A stretch of DNA of 64,000 bases from Rhodovulum sp. ES.010 (GTDB lineage Bacteria; Pseudomonadota; Alphaproteobacteria; Rhodobacterales; Rhodobacteraceae), in contig NZ_FSRS01000001.1 of NCBI RefSeq assembly GCF_900142935.1, forward strand, positions 3,636,501 to 3,700,500. Direction: 5' to 3'. The notes below the pieces were generated by a model, which was given only the letters and a program-made list of their open reading frames with translations, searched no databases and was not told where the DNA came from. The position numbers and the translations under genes are program-made. Of the stretch, positions 17,695 to 27,383 are shown in pieces. The stretch's first letter is position 1. Every line of letters begins with the position of its first letter.

Positions 17695-18978
17695 TCAGGC
17701 CGTCAGCGCCCGCGGGCGCGGCCCGCCCGTGGCCCAGTCGAGCAGTTCGACCGTATGCACCACCGGGATCTCCGTTCCCGACCCGATCTGCATCATGCAG
17801 CCGATGTTCCCCGTGGCGATGACCTCGGGCGCCTTGGCTTCCAGCGTCCGCACCTTGCGCGCCTTCAGCTTGGCCGAAATCTCGGGCTGGAGCAGGTTGT
17901 AGGTGCCGGCCGATCCGCAGCAGAGATGGGCGTCGGCAGGCTCCACGACCTCGAAGCCCGCGCGTTTAAGCAAATCCTTCGGCGCGGTCTTGATCTGCTG
18001 GCCATGCTGCAGGGAGCATGCCGCGTGATAGGCCACCCGCATTCCGACTGCGCCCGCGGGCATCTCCAGCGTCGCCAGCAGTTCCGAGACGTCAATGGCG
18101 CGGTCCGACACCGCCTGGGCCGCTTCGGCCAGGGGCTCGTTCCGGAACATGTGGCCGTAATCCTTGACCGTCGTTCCGCAGCCGCTGGTGTTGATGACGA
18201 TGGCGTCGAGCCCTTCGCCCGCGATCTCCGCGCCCCAGGCGCGGATGTTCCGTGCGGCCAGGGCGTGGCTGTCGGCCTCGCGCCCCATGTGATGCGTCAG
18301 CGCCCCGCAACAGCCCGCGCCGCGGGCCACCACCACCTCGCAGCCCAGCCGACGCAGGAGCCGGATCGTGGCGTCGTTGATATCGGTGTCGAGCGCCCGC
18401 TGCGCACAGCCCGTCAAAAGCGCCACCCTCTTTTTTCGCGCCCCCTGCGCCGGGAACACCTGCGGCGCGTCGTTGGGGCTGGGCTTCGGCAGGGTCTCGG
18501 GCACCATCACCAGCATCGCCCTGATCCGCGCGTCGGGCATCAGCGCGGCCACCGGCCGGCCCAGCTTGGCCAGTCGCATCGCCAGCCGGAACCGGGCAGG
18601 GTAGGGCAGAACATGCGCGAGCACCCAGCGCAGCGCGCGGTCGCGGAACGGTCGGCGGTAGGTCTTCTCGATATGGGCGCGGGCGTGGTCGACGAGATGC
18701 ATGTAATGCACGCCCGAGGGGCAGGTCGTCATGCAGGCGAGGCAACTGAGGCACCGGTCGATATGCTTGACGGTCTTTTCGTCCGCCGGCCGGTCGTTCT
18801 CCAGCATGTCCTTGATCAGGTAGATGCGCCCCCGCGGGGAATCGAGTTCGTCGCCCAGCACCTGGTAGGTCGGGCAGGTCGCCGTGCAGAACCCGCAATG
18901 GACGCAGGCGCGCAGGATCTCGTTCGACCGCGCGATGGCGGGGTCCTGCAACTGCTGTTCGGAGAAGTTCGTCTGCAT
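17695..18978 (-). CDS. glcF: Glycolate oxidase iron-sulfur subunit
   Basis: 427 residues. Two [4Fe-4S] motifs near the N-terminus (CVHCGFCTATCPTY and CLSCLACMTTCPSGV) are followed by two CCG domains (GCCGALTHHMG near 230 and LCCGSAGTYN near 370). With GlcD and GlcE it oxidises glycolate to glyoxylate and passes electrons to the respiratory chain. It is last in the glc operon and is separated from glcE by a receiver-like gene, an unusual order. Confidence 0.96.
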   Translation of the reverse strand: MQTNFSEQQLQDPAIARSNEILRACVHCGFCTATCPTYQVLGDELDSPRGRIYLIKDMLENDRPADEKTVKHIDRCLSCLACMTTCPSGVHYMHLVDHARAHIEKTYRRPFRDRALRWVLAHVLPYPARFRLAMRLAKLGRPVAALMPDARIRAMLVMVPETLPKPSPNDAPQVFPAQGARKKRVALLTGCAQRALDTDINDATIRLLRRLGCEVVVARGAGCCGALTHHMGREADSHALAARNIRAWGAEIAGEGLDAIVINTSGCGTTVKDYGHMFRNEPLAEAAQAVSDRAIDVSELLATLEMPAGAVGMRVAYHAACSLQHGQQIKTAPKDLLKRAGFEVVEPADAHLCCGSAGTYNLLQPEISAKLKARKVRTLEAKAPEVIATGNIGCMMQIGSGTEIPVVHTVELLDWATGGPRPRALTA

Positions 18979-19011
18979 CCCTTCCTCGTGTCCCTTGCGC
19001 GCAGGTACCGA

Positions 19012-19818
19012 TCAGCCGGCCACTGCGATGTGTTCCTCGACGAAGCGCAACAGGTCGGTGCCCGAGGTCGTCACCGCCTTGACCCCGGCCGCCTGCAACT
19101 CCTCGCGCCGGCGCAAAGCCCGTACCGACGCGAAAACCAGCATGGGCACGTCGATCTCCGCGCTCCGGAGCTGCTGCGCCAGATCCCGGCCCGCCATCGG
19201 ACGGCTGACGCCCGCCTCCGTTCGACCGAGATCGCTGATGACGACGCCGAAGGCATCGGGTCCGGTCCCGAGAAGCTGCATCGCTTCCTCGGTCGAGCGC
19301 GCTGTTTCGACCCGAATGCCACGGTCCCGCAGGGCCGCGACCAGGAAGCTGTTGTTCTCCGGGTGGTCGTCCACCCACAGCACCCCCGCCGGACGGGCGC
19401 GCCCGGCGGGGGTCGTGCGCTCCGCCTCTCGTGCGCTTTGCGCCTTGGGCGCCGCTCGCCCCTCGAGGACCTGCGACACTTGCCGTTCCAGACGAACAAT
19501 CTTGTCGGCGGAGTCCTTGAGTTGCTTTTCGAATTGCGTGGTCGCGTTCTGGACGCTCAACTCCGCTCCGCCCATCCTGACGGTGAAACCCCGCGATTTG
19601 AGCACGGCCACGAGATAGGGCCACAACCGCCAGACAAGAACGAGCACCGCGGCCGGCAAAAGCACTGCGCCGAGGGCTTCAAGCAGCCGCGCAAGGCCTT
19701 CGGCCGACGCGCCCTGGCCGGATTGGCTTTCCATCGCTGCTGCCGCGGTCCGCATCGCCTCGGCCGCCAGGCAGGTCTGCTGCTCGAGCGAGTTGGCCGG
19801 AAAGCTGCAATCCGCCAT
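19012..19818 (-). CDS. Membrane-anchored atypical response-regulator receiver protein
   Basis: 268 residues. A short N-terminal, probably periplasmic segment with two Cys precedes one membrane helix (about 49-73), a coiled-coil (about 90-120) and a C-terminal receiver domain (about 143-268). The receiver has the acidic pair Asp150/Asp151 (VLWVDDHPENN) and phosphoacceptor Asp196 (VVISDLG), Ser231 in place of the usual Thr, and Ser252 where the conserved Lys should be. Second ATG chosen: AAGGAG is seven bases from it but only one base from the first. It sits between glcE and glcF, so it may tune the glycolate oxidase; that is inference. Confidence 0.75.
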   Translation of the reverse strand: MADCSFPANSLEQQTCLAAEAMRTAAAAMESQSGQGASAEGLARLLEALGAVLLPAAVLVLVWRLWPYLVAVLKSRGFTVRMGGAELSVQNATTQFEKQLKDSADKIVRLERQVSQVLEGRAAPKAQSAREAERTTPAGRARPAGVLWVDDHPENNSFLVAALRDRGIRVETARSTEEAMQLLGTGPDAFGVVISDLGRTEAGVSRPMAGRDLAQQLRSAEIDVPMLVFASVRALRRREELQAAGVKAVTTSGTDLLRFVEEHIAVAG

Positions 19819-19834
19819 CCCCATGCTCCTTCGG

Positions 19835-21037
19835 TCAGGGGCCCATCAGCCCGGGGTTGAGGATGCCGCGCGGGTCGAATTGCGCGCGCAGGCCGCGGGC
19901 CAGCGCGGCCAGCGGCGCCGCGTCGGGCTGAAAGACCGGCACCGTCGCTCGCAACGCCTCCGGTGCCTTGACCAGGGTGGCATGACCGCCGCCGAGTTCG
20001 GGATCGGCCATGGCCTCCTGCAGGTCCCTGTGAAAGCGGGCGGCGCCCGACATCGGGTCGTCGGCACCGTAGAGCGGCGCGTAGGCGGCGGCCTGCGCCT
20101 CGCTCATCCCGATCCAGCACAGCCCGCCTGCCCAGTCGAACAGGCGGTCGAGATCGGCCGTCCGGTCGAGATCGGCCATCAGCCCCGCGGGCATCGCCCC
20201 AGGCGCCATCGAGACCCGCCAGACATAGGCGCAGCCCGCCAGCGCCGTGGCATCGCGGATCGCCCGCCACAGGCCCGCGGTCTCCTCCGCCCCACGCTCC
20301 ACCGTTACCTCGCCAAGGTCGCGCAGAAGCGCGGTCATCCGCTCTGCACGGTATGCCACCGAGCCCGCAAAGCCCTCGATCCGAAGGTGGACCCGTTTCT
20401 CGGCCGGGACCCAGGCCGCGCCCGACACTTCGAATGGGCTCTTCATCGCACGGGTCATCGCGTCGAAGGCGCGCCCGCTCGGGGCGCCGTGCAGCGTCAC
20501 GGTCGCCACGCTCTCGGGCGCGGGCAACACCTTGAAGGCGACCTCGGTCAGCAGGCCGAGGGTGCCGCGGCTGCCGGCCATGAGCTTGACCAGGTCATAG
20601 CCGGTGACGTTCTTCATCACCCGCCCGCCGTTGCGGATCACTTGGCCGCGCCCGTCGACGAACCGCACGCCCAGCAGCGCGTCGCGGCAGGCACCCGCCT
20701 GCAGGCGCCGCGGCCCGGACACGTTCGCGGCCACCACGCCGCCGATCGTCGGAATGCCCGCGGTTCCCAGAAGCCTCCGATGGTCCATCGGCTCGAAGGC
20801 CAGCCGCTGGCCCTCGGCGGCGAGCAGCCGTTCGACCTCGGCCAGCGGCGTGCCCGCCCTGACCACCAGGGTCAGCGCGCCGGGCTCGTAGAGTTCGACC
20901 CCCGCGAGCCCGGCCACCGACAGATCGTCGCCCTCGACCGGCGCGCCGACCGGCCGCGTGCCGCCCCCCAGGATCCTGAGCGGCCCCCTGGCGCCCGCCA
21001 CCGCTTCGGCCAGTTTGGCCTCCGTTCCGGGTGTCAT
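19835..21037 (-). CDS. glcE: Glycolate oxidase FAD-binding subunit
   Basis: 400 residues. Truncated relative of GlcD: the FAD-binding PCMH domain (LRILGGGTRPVG, GTAGIPTIGGVVAANVSGPR, GGRVMKNVTGYDLVKLMAGS) and a short C-terminal cap ending FDPRGILNPGLM. Its ribosome-binding site (AAGAAG) is supplied by the intergenic repeat that separates it from glcD. Two adjacent ATGs are possible starts and the second is given. Confidence 0.95.
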   Translation of the reverse strand: MTPGTEAKLAEAVAGARGPLRILGGGTRPVGAPVEGDDLSVAGLAGVELYEPGALTLVVRAGTPLAEVERLLAAEGQRLAFEPMDHRRLLGTAGIPTIGGVVAANVSGPRRLQAGACRDALLGVRFVDGRGQVIRNGGRVMKNVTGYDLVKLMAGSRGTLGLLTEVAFKVLPAPESVATVTLHGAPSGRAFDAMTRAMKSPFEVSGAAWVPAEKRVHLRIEGFAGSVAYRAERMTALLRDLGEVTVERGAEETAGLWRAIRDATALAGCAYVWRVSMAPGAMPAGLMADLDRTADLDRLFDWAGGLCWIGMSEAQAAAYAPLYGADDPMSGAARFHRDLQEAMADPELGGGHATLVKAPEALRATVPVFQPDAAPLAALARGLRAQFDPRGILNPGLMGP

Positions 21038-21040
21038 CAT

Positions 21041-21104
21041 TCTTCTTGGTCCAAATACTCCGGGGGTGAATTGCCCGCAGGGCAAGAGGGGGCAGCGCCC
21101 CCTC
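21041..21104 (-). repeat. Intergenic GC-rich repeat, copy A (glcD-glcE)
   Basis: Read on the minus strand: a hairpin with arms GAGGGGGC/GCCCCCTC that includes the glcD stop codon, a second hairpin TTGCCC/GGGCAA, then the core CCCCCGGAGTATTTGGACC and AAGAAGAA, which acts as the glcE ribosome-binding site. Related copies lie at 32537, 52503 and 55751. Confidence 0.75.
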
Positions 21105-22536
21105 AGCCTGCCCGCCGCGCCGCGGTCGCCTCCAGCGGAAAGACCTTCGCCGGGTTCAACAACCAGCCCGGGTCGAACACGTCCTTCACCCGCAATTGCG
21201 CCTCGATATCCGGCCGCTCGAACTGCACGGCCATCAGGTCGCGCTTCTCGATGCCCACGCCGTGCTCGCCGGTCAGGCAGCCGCCCGCCTTGACGCAGAG
21301 CTTGAGAATTTCCGCTCCGAACGCCTCGCAGCGTTCCAGGTCGCCGGGCTTGTTCGCGTCGAACAGGATCAGCGGGTGCATGTTGCCGTCGCCGGCGTGG
21401 AACACGTTGGCGACATCCAGCCCGAACTCGCCCGACATCTCGCCGATACGCTTCAGCACGAAGGGCAGGGACGAGACCGGGATCGTCCCATCGAGACACA
21501 TGTAGTCGTTGATCTGCCCCATCGCGCCGAAGGCCGACTTGCGGCCCAGCCAGATCCGTGCGCTTTCCTCCTCGGACCCGCTTTCGCGCAGTTCGACGGG
21601 ATCATGCTTGCGCGCGATCTGCGTGATCAGGCCCAACTGCTCGTCGATCTCGGCCGCGCTGCCCTCGACCTCGACGATCAGGAGCGCCTCGCAATCTGGA
21701 TAGCCCGCGCCAGCGAAGGCCTCGGTCGCGCGGATGCAGGGCCGGTCCATGAACTCGATCGCCACGGGCAGCACGCCGGCCTTGATGATGTCCGCCACGC
21801 AGGCGCCCGCGACCTCGGACGACTCGAACCCCATCAGGACGGGCCTTGCGCCCTCGGGTTTCGGCAGGATGCGCAGGGTCGCCTCGGTGACGACGCCCAA
21901 CTGCCCCTCGGACCCGCAGATCAGGCCCAGCCAGTCATAGCCGCCCGCGTCGAGATAGGGGCCGCCGATCTCGACGACGGTGCCGTCCATCATGACCAGG
22001 GTCACGCCCAGCAGGTTGTTGGTCGTGACCCCGTATTTCAGACAATGCGCCCCGCCCGAATTCATCGCGATGTTGCCAGCGATGGCGCAGGCCAGTTGCG
22101 AGGACGGGTCGGGGGCGTAGAAGAAGCCGTCCTCCTCCACGGCGCCGGTGACGCTCAGGTTGGTGCGGCCCGCCTGCACCCGGATGAAGCGGTTGTCGTG
22201 ATCGACCTCGCGCACCTCGTTCAGCCGCGCCACGCCCAGGATCACGCTGTCGGCGGTGGGCAGCGCGCCGCCGGCAAGCGAGGTGCCCGAGCCGCGCGGG
22301 ACGACCGGTACCCGCTCCTCGTGACAGATGCGCAGGATGTCCGAGACCTCCTGCGTCGAGGCCGGAAGCACCGCGGCCAGCGGCGGGCAGCGATAGGCGG
22401 TCAGCGCGTCGCATTCATAGGCCCGCGTTTCGGCCGGGTCGTGGATCACCGCATCTGCGGGCAGCACCTCTTGCAGCCGGCGCACCACGTGATCCTTCTT
22501 GGCCATCACCGCGGCGTCCGGGGCGGGCATCTCCAT
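21103..22536 (-). CDS. glcD: Glycolate oxidase FAD-linked catalytic subunit
   Basis: 477 residues. FAD-dependent 2-hydroxyacid dehydrogenase. FAD-binding motifs include VPVVPRGSGTSLAGGALP, SGGAHCLKYGVTTNN and GSEGQLGVVTEATL. The C-terminal cap ends with TGEHGVGIEKRDLM and FDPGWLLNPAKVFP, typical of GlcD. The ATG is set by GAGGAG eight bases upstream. First gene of glcD-glcE-receiver-glcF. A palindrome overlapping the likely promoter lies just upstream. Confidence 0.96.
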   Translation of the reverse strand: MEMPAPDAAVMAKKDHVVRRLQEVLPADAVIHDPAETRAYECDALTAYRCPPLAAVLPASTQEVSDILRICHEERVPVVPRGSGTSLAGGALPTADSVILGVARLNEVREVDHDNRFIRVQAGRTNLSVTGAVEEDGFFYAPDPSSQLACAIAGNIAMNSGGAHCLKYGVTTNNLLGVTLVMMDGTVVEIGGPYLDAGGYDWLGLICGSEGQLGVVTEATLRILPKPEGARPVLMGFESSEVAGACVADIIKAGVLPVAIEFMDRPCIRATEAFAGAGYPDCEALLIVEVEGSAAEIDEQLGLITQIARKHDPVELRESGSEEESARIWLGRKSAFGAMGQINDYMCLDGTIPVSSLPFVLKRIGEMSGEFGLDVANVFHAGDGNMHPLILFDANKPGDLERCEAFGAEILKLCVKAGGCLTGEHGVGIEKRDLMAVQFERPDIEAQLRVKDVFDPGWLLNPAKVFPLEATAARRAG

Positions 22537-22553
22537 GGCGCTCTCCTCGCTGA

Positions 22554-22591
22554 ATTGGTCAGGAAATATAACCAATATTCCGCGCTGACAA
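22554..22591 (-). promoter_or_regulatory. Candidate glc promoter with GntR-like operator
   Basis: Inverted repeat ATTGGT-N11-ACCAAT (22554-22576), 18 bases before the glcD ATG. On the minus strand TTGTCA (22591-22586) and TATATT (22570-22565) could be -35 and -10 boxes with a 15-base spacer, the second lying inside the palindrome. ATTGGT/ACCAAT half-sites are typical of PdhR/LldR/GlcC-type GntR regulators, but their usual spacer is 3 bases. No such regulator gene is in the window. Confidence 0.4.
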
Positions 22592-22621
22592 GCGTTTTCC
22601 CCCGGGGATAGGCTGGCGGCC

Positions 22622-23323
22622 ATGGAGCTTATCGACCGGATCGCCCTGTTCACGCCGCTCGACGCCGTCGCCCTGGGCCTTTGGGTGGGGGCGTGGGTCG
22701 GGATCGGCTGGCTGATCGAAAGTCCGCCGGCCCGGCATCCGTCGGTCTCGGTGCTGATGACGCGGTTCCGGCGGGAGTGGATGCGACAGATGTGCGCCCG
22801 CCAGTCGCGGATCTTCGATTCCAACATCCTGTCGACGCTGCGGCAGGGCACGACCTTCTTCGCCTCCGCCTCGATGATCATCATCGGCGGCGGTCTGGCG
22901 CTGATCGGCAATACCGAGCGGCTGCTGGGGCTGGCCGAGGACCTGACGCTGAGCGCGGCGCCGGCGGTGGTCTGGGAACTCAAGATCATGGCGTTGCTCC
23001 TCTTCGTGGCCAACGCCTTCCTGAAATTCGTCTGGTCGCACCGGTTGTTCGGCTATTGTGCGGTGATCATGGCGGCCGTGCCGAACGACGCCGCGGACCC
23101 GCAGGCCGATCGTCGCGCCGCCCAGGCTGCAGAGCTCAACAGCACCGCCGCGCGCAGTTTCAACCGCGGCATGCGCTCGCTCTATTTCGCGCTGGGCGGG
23201 CTGGCCTGGCTGCTGGGCGCGGTGCCGCTCATCCTGGCCACGGGGATCACGCTCTTCGTGTTGCTGCGGCGGGAGTTCGCGTCGAGGTCGCGGCGCGCGC
23301 TGATCGGGGAGACGGGGGTTTGA
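22622..23323 (+). CDS. DUF599 family membrane protein
   Basis: 233 residues with four or five membrane helices (about 14-34, 78-98, 115-140 and 180-215). The RREWMRQMCARQSRIFDSNI and FVANAFLKFVWSHRLFGYC segments and the HRLFGYCAVIMAAVP-type motif fit DUF599. It is divergent from glcD across 85 bases, so the two may share control sequences. Function unknown. Confidence 0.8.
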   Translation: MELIDRIALFTPLDAVALGLWVGAWVGIGWLIESPPARHPSVSVLMTRFRREWMRQMCARQSRIFDSNILSTLRQGTTFFASASMIIIGGGLALIGNTERLLGLAEDLTLSAAPAVVWELKIMALLLFVANAFLKFVWSHRLFGYCAVIMAAVPNDAADPQADRRAAQAAELNSTAARSFNRGMRSLYFALGGLAWLLGAVPLILATGITLFVLLRREFASRSRRALIGETGV

Positions 23324-23496
23324 GCCGACGGCGCGCCGTTCCCGCGACCGGCTGACAGGGACGCGCTCGCTGGCACGCGCCTCGGTCTGCGCGAACTGCT
23401 CCACACGCATGCGGACGAACAGCCCTTCACCCGCAGCCTGCCGGACGTCACGAGCCGGTGCCGCCGGGCGGAGACGGTTGGCCCCCGGTCCGCAGA

Positions 23497-24873
23497 TCAG
23501 CAGTTCGGGACATTGACGGCGAGCCCGCCAAGGGCGGTTTCCTTGTAGCGCTCGTTCATGTCCGCGCCGGTCTGGCGCATCGTCTCGATGCAGGCGTCGA
23601 GTGGCACGAAATGCTCTCCGGTGCCGCGCAGGGAGAGCGAGGCCGCCGAAACCGCCTTGATCGCGCCGAGGCCGTTGCGCTCGATGCAGGGCACCTGAAC
23701 CAGCCCCTTCACCGGGTCGCAGGTCATGCCGAGGTGATGCTCCAGCGCAATCTCGGCGGCGTTTTCCACCTGTTCTGGCGTGCCGCCCAGCACGGCGGCC
23801 AGCCCCGCGGCGGCCATGGCGCTGGCCGAGCCCACCTCCGCCTGGCAGCCGCATTCCGCCCCCGAGATCGATGCGTTGCGCTTGATGATGCTGCCGATCG
23901 CCGCCGCGGTCAGCAGGAACTCTCCGACCTGGCCTGAATGGGCGCCGGGGACATGGTCGAGCCAGTAGCGGATCGTGGCCGGGACCACGCCCGCCGCGCC
24001 ATTGGTGGGCGCGGTCACCACCTGGCCGCCGGCGGCATTCTCCTCGTTCACCGCCATCGCATAGACGCTCATCCAGTCGTTGATCGTGTGCGGCGGCGTC
24101 AGGTTCAGTCCGCGTTCGGCCCTCAGCGCCTCTTGGATGCCGTGCGCGCGGCGCCGGATGTTCAGCCCGCCGGGCAGCGTGCCGTCGGTGGTCAGCCCGC
24201 GGTCGATGCAGTCCGACATCACCGCCCAGATCGTGCCGAGGCCCTTCTCGATCTCGGCCGCGCTGCGCAGGGTCCGTTCGTTGGCGTGCTTCATCGCGGC
24301 GACCGACAGGCCGGCGCGCGCGGCCATCTCCAGCATCTCGGCGGCACTGCGGAACGGGTAGGGGACGGAGGCGGCCGGCTGGGTGGCGGGCTCGCCCTCG
24401 GCAAGTTCGGCCTCGGTGCGCACGAAGCCGCCGCCGATGGAATAATACGTCTCCGACAGGATCACGTCGCCCTGCGCATCGGTCGCGCTGAGGATCATGC
24501 CGTTGGCATGCCCGGGCAGCGGCCGGTCGTAGTCGAAGTGCAGGTCCCGCGCGGGATCGAAGGCCAGCGGCTTCAGCCCCTCGGGCGCCACGCGAGCCTC
24601 GCGGCGGATGCGGGCAAGTGCTGCCTCGGCGGCCTCGGCGTCGTAGGCCTCGGGGGTGAAGCCGTCGAGCCCGAGGATTACCGCCCGGTCGGTGGCATGG
24701 CCCACCCCCGTGAAGGCGAGCGAGCCGTGCAGCGAGGCCTTCACGCCGTGCGGATGGAACGGCGAGTTGCGCAGCAGGTCGAGAAATCGCGCGGCTGCCA
24801 CCATCGGCCCCATCGTGTGCGAGGACGAGGGGCCGATGCCGACCTTGAAGATGTCGAAGACGGACAGATACAT
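23497..24873 (-). CDS. sdaA: L-serine ammonia-lyase, iron-sulfur dependent, single-chain type
   Basis: 458 residues, the full single-chain form. Deaminates L-serine to pyruvate and ammonia using a [4Fe-4S] cluster. The beta domain starts with [20 protein letters not shown]. The alpha domain carries the cluster-binding Cys in [12 protein letters not shown] and [20 protein letters not shown] precedes the ATG. Expressed alone, divergent from rpiA across 279 bases. Confidence 0.96.
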   Translation of the reverse strand: MYLSVFDIFKVGIGPSSSHTMGPMVAAARFLDLLRNSPFHPHGVKASLHGSLAFTGVGHATDRAVILGLDGFTPEAYDAEAAEAALARIRREARVAPEGLKPLAFDPARDLHFDYDRPLPGHANGMILSATDAQGDVILSETYYSIGGGFVRTEAELAEGEPATQPAASVPYPFRSAAEMLEMAARAGLSVAAMKHANERTLRSAAEIEKGLGTIWAVMSDCIDRGLTTDGTLPGGLNIRRRAHGIQEALRAERGLNLTPPHTINDWMSVYAMAVNEENAAGGQVVTAPTNGAAGVVPATIRYWLDHVPGAHSGQVGEFLLTAAAIGSIIKRNASISGAECGCQAEVGSASAMAAAGLAAVLGGTPEQVENAAEIALEHHLGMTCDPVKGLVQVPCIERNGLGAIKAVSAASLSLRGTGEHFVPLDACIETMRQTGADMNERYKETALGGLAVNVPNC

Positions 24874-25152
24874 GCGCGCTCCTCCCTTGTCATAAGGTGG
24901 TGTCGGTGCGCTGGCTTTCCATCCCGAAAGCGACGCACCATGTGTCCTCGGCGCTCCCGCGCAGATTCACGAGTCGCGGCCGCGCAGGGGAGAGGCGGCC
25001 GCCGGCCAGCCGCTTCCGCGCCTTGGGTCCCGTGGCCGGCGAGGGCGACATCCGGCCCCCGGTGCGGCCCATGCCATGCGGTATCCGATTGCCCCTCGCG
25101 GCTCCGGGCCATCTTGCCTATAAGGGCCGGGACCGGACAGAGGAGACCTGCC

Positions 25153-25935
25153 ATGCAAGGAGAATTGTCCCCCATCGACAGGGCCAAGTTCGCCGCGGCC
25201 AAGCGGTCCTGCGCCTTCGTGGAAAGCGGGATGCGCGTGGGGCTGGGCACCGGCTCGACGGCGGCCTGGATGGTGCGCGGCCTGGGCGAGCGGGTGCGCG
25301 AGGAAGGGCTGAAGATTCGCGGCGTTCCGACGTCGAGCCGCACGGCGGCCCTGGCCCGCGAGATGGGGATCGAGGTGGTCACGCTCGACGAGGCGAGGTG
25401 GCTGGACGTCACCATCGACGGGGCCGACGAGTTCGACGCCGACCTCAACCTCATCAAGGGCGGCGGTGGGGCGCATCTGCAGGAGAAGATCGTCGCCACC
25501 GCGTCCGACCAGATGATCGTGATCGCCGACCCGGCCAAGGAGGTCGCGCATCTGGGTGCCTTCCCGCTGCCGCTGGAGGTGATTCCCTTCGGCCTGAACG
25601 CCACCAGGGCGCTGGTCGAGGAGGCGCTGGAAAGCCTGGACGTGTTTGGCCGCGAGACGGTGCTGCGGATGGACGGCGACACGCCCTTCGTCACCGACGA
25701 GGGCAATCACGTTCTCGACCTGCATCTCAAGCGCATCGGCAATCCGCGCCAACTCTCGCTGGTGGTCAACCAGATTCCCGGCGTTGTCGAGAACGGGCTG
25801 TTCATCGACATCTGCGACGTGGTCGTGATCGGCGAGGGCGACGGCCGGGTCGAGGTGCGCGACATCAATGCCGGCACGATCACTCACGACCGGGTCGAGA
25901 TCCCCGAGAACGACAACCTCTTTTCCGATATCTGA
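25153..25935 (+). CDS. rpiA: Ribose-5-phosphate isomerase A
   Basis: 260 residues. Interconverts ribose 5-phosphate and ribulose 5-phosphate in the pentose phosphate pathway. Motifs GLGTGSTAAW, TIDGADEFD, LIKGGGGAHLQEKI and DEGNHVLDL are those of RpiA. GAGGAG seven bases upstream fixes the start. The glutathione reductase gene follows after 10 bases, linking NADPH-producing sugar metabolism with redox defence in one transcript. Confidence 0.97.
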   Translation: MQGELSPIDRAKFAAAKRSCAFVESGMRVGLGTGSTAAWMVRGLGERVREEGLKIRGVPTSSRTAALAREMGIEVVTLDEARWLDVTIDGADEFDADLNLIKGGGGAHLQEKIVATASDQMIVIADPAKEVAHLGAFPLPLEVIPFGLNATRALVEEALESLDVFGRETVLRMDGDTPFVTDEGNHVLDLHLKRIGNPRQLSLVVNQIPGVVENGLFIDICDVVVIGEGDGRVEVRDINAGTITHDRVEIPENDNLFSDI

Positions 25936-25945
25936 GCAGACAGCG

Positions 25946-27304
25946 ATGGCCTTCGACTACGATCTTTTCGTCATCGGCGGCGGTTCGGGCGGTGTGCGCG
26001 CGGCCCGGCTTGCGGCCTCCGAGGCGGGTGCGAAAGTGGCGCTCGCCGAGGAATACCGCATGGGCGGCACCTGCGTTATCCGCGGCTGCGTGCCCAAGAA
26101 GCTGATGGTCTTCGCCTCGGGCTATGCCGGCGCGATGGACGATGCCCGCGCCTTCGGCTGGGAGGTGGCGGCCGGCGGGTTCGACTGGCCGCTGTTCCGC
26201 GGGAAGCTCGATGCCGAGCTCGACCGGCTGGAGGGCATCTATCGGACCAACCTGCAAAAGGCCGGGGTGGACATCTTCGATGCCCGCGCCACGCTTGCCG
26301 ACCCCCACACCGTGCGGCTGGCCGACGGCACCGAGAAGACCGCGCGCCATATCCTGGTCGCGACCGGCGGGCGGCCCTTCGTGCCCGAGTTTCCGGGCGC
26401 CGAGCACGTCATCACCTCGAACGAGGTGTTCCGGTTTGAGGCGCTCCCGAAAAGGGTCCTGATCGTCGGCGGGGGCTACATTGCCTGCGAATTCGCGTGC
26501 ATCCTCAACGGGCTGGGCGTCGAGGTCACGCAATATTACCGCGGCGCGCAAATCCTGCGCGGCTTCGACGAGGAGGCGCGCGGCCATATCGCGGGGGCGA
26601 TGTGTGACAACGGCATCGATTTGCGCGTCGGCACGGTGGTTCAGCGGATCGACCGCGTGGAGGAGGGGCTCTGGGTCAAGTCCACCGACGGCCATGATGC
26701 CGTCTACGATGAGGTGCTTTACGCCACGGGCCGGGTGCCGAACACCGAGGGGCTCGGGCTCGAACAGGCCGGCGTGAAGCTGCGCCAGAACGGTGCCGTC
26801 GAGGTCGACGCCTATTCGCAGACATCCGTGCCCTCGATCTATGCCGTGGGCGACGTGACCGACCGGGTCAACCTCACGCCCGTGGCGATCCGCGAGGGCG
26901 CGGCCTTCGTCGAGACGGTGTTCAAGGGCAACGCGACCAGGGCGGATCATGCGCTGGTGCCGGGGGCGGTCTTCACCCAGCCCGAGTTCGGAACGGTGGG
27001 GATGACCGAGGAAGAGGCCAGCGCGCACGGGCCGATCGAGGTCTACGCCACCGCGTTCCGGCCGATGCAGACGGGTTTTGCCGGGCGCGAGGACAGGGTG
27101 CTGATGAAGCTGATCGTCTGTGCCCGCAGCCGCAAGGTGCTGGGCTGCCATATCGTGGCCGACCATGCCGGCGAAATGATCCAGCTTGCGGCCATCGCCA
27201 TCAAGATGGGCGCGACCAAGGAAGATTTCGACCGCACGGTCGCGGTGCACCCGACGATGGCCGAGGAACTGGTGACGCTGAAAGCCCCCGTGAGGACGGG
27301 TTGA
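25946..27304 (+). CDS. gor: Glutathione-disulfide reductase
   Basis: 452 residues. FAD enzyme that reduces oxidised glutathione with NADPH. N-terminal FAD motif VIGGGSGGVRAAR, redox-active disulfide in GGTCVIRGCVPKK, NADPH Rossmann GGGYIACEFACILNGLG with downstream Arg residues for the NADP phosphate, and C-terminal active-site His in VAVHPTMAEE. It has a weak ribosome-binding site and is probably coupled to rpiA. Confidence 0.95.
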   Translation: MAFDYDLFVIGGGSGGVRAARLAASEAGAKVALAEEYRMGGTCVIRGCVPKKLMVFASGYAGAMDDARAFGWEVAAGGFDWPLFRGKLDAELDRLEGIYRTNLQKAGVDIFDARATLADPHTVRLADGTEKTARHILVATGGRPFVPEFPGAEHVITSNEVFRFEALPKRVLIVGGGYIACEFACILNGLGVEVTQYYRGAQILRGFDEEARGHIAGAMCDNGIDLRVGTVVQRIDRVEEGLWVKSTDGHDAVYDEVLYATGRVPNTEGLGLEQAGVKLRQNGAVEVDAYSQTSVPSIYAVGDVTDRVNLTPVAIREGAAFVETVFKGNATRADHALVPGAVFTQPEFGTVGMTEEEASAHGPIEVYATAFRPMQTGFAGREDRVLMKLIVCARSRKVLGCHIVADHAGEMIQLAAIAIKMGATKEDFDRTVAVHPTMAEELVTLKAPVRTG

Positions 27305-27383
27305 ATTCGGTCGCGCGGCGACCAGTTAGAGCACACGGAAAGCGTGCCGAGCGAGACGAGAAACAAAAGAAGGTAAGACCTGC

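Noticed and set aside
24890..25072. 60-codon minus-strand frame between sdaA and rpiA, ending VAFGMESQRTDTTL
   Set aside because: The second half looks protein-like but there is no ribosome-binding site or recognised family. Possible small upstream gene of sdaA, not supported.
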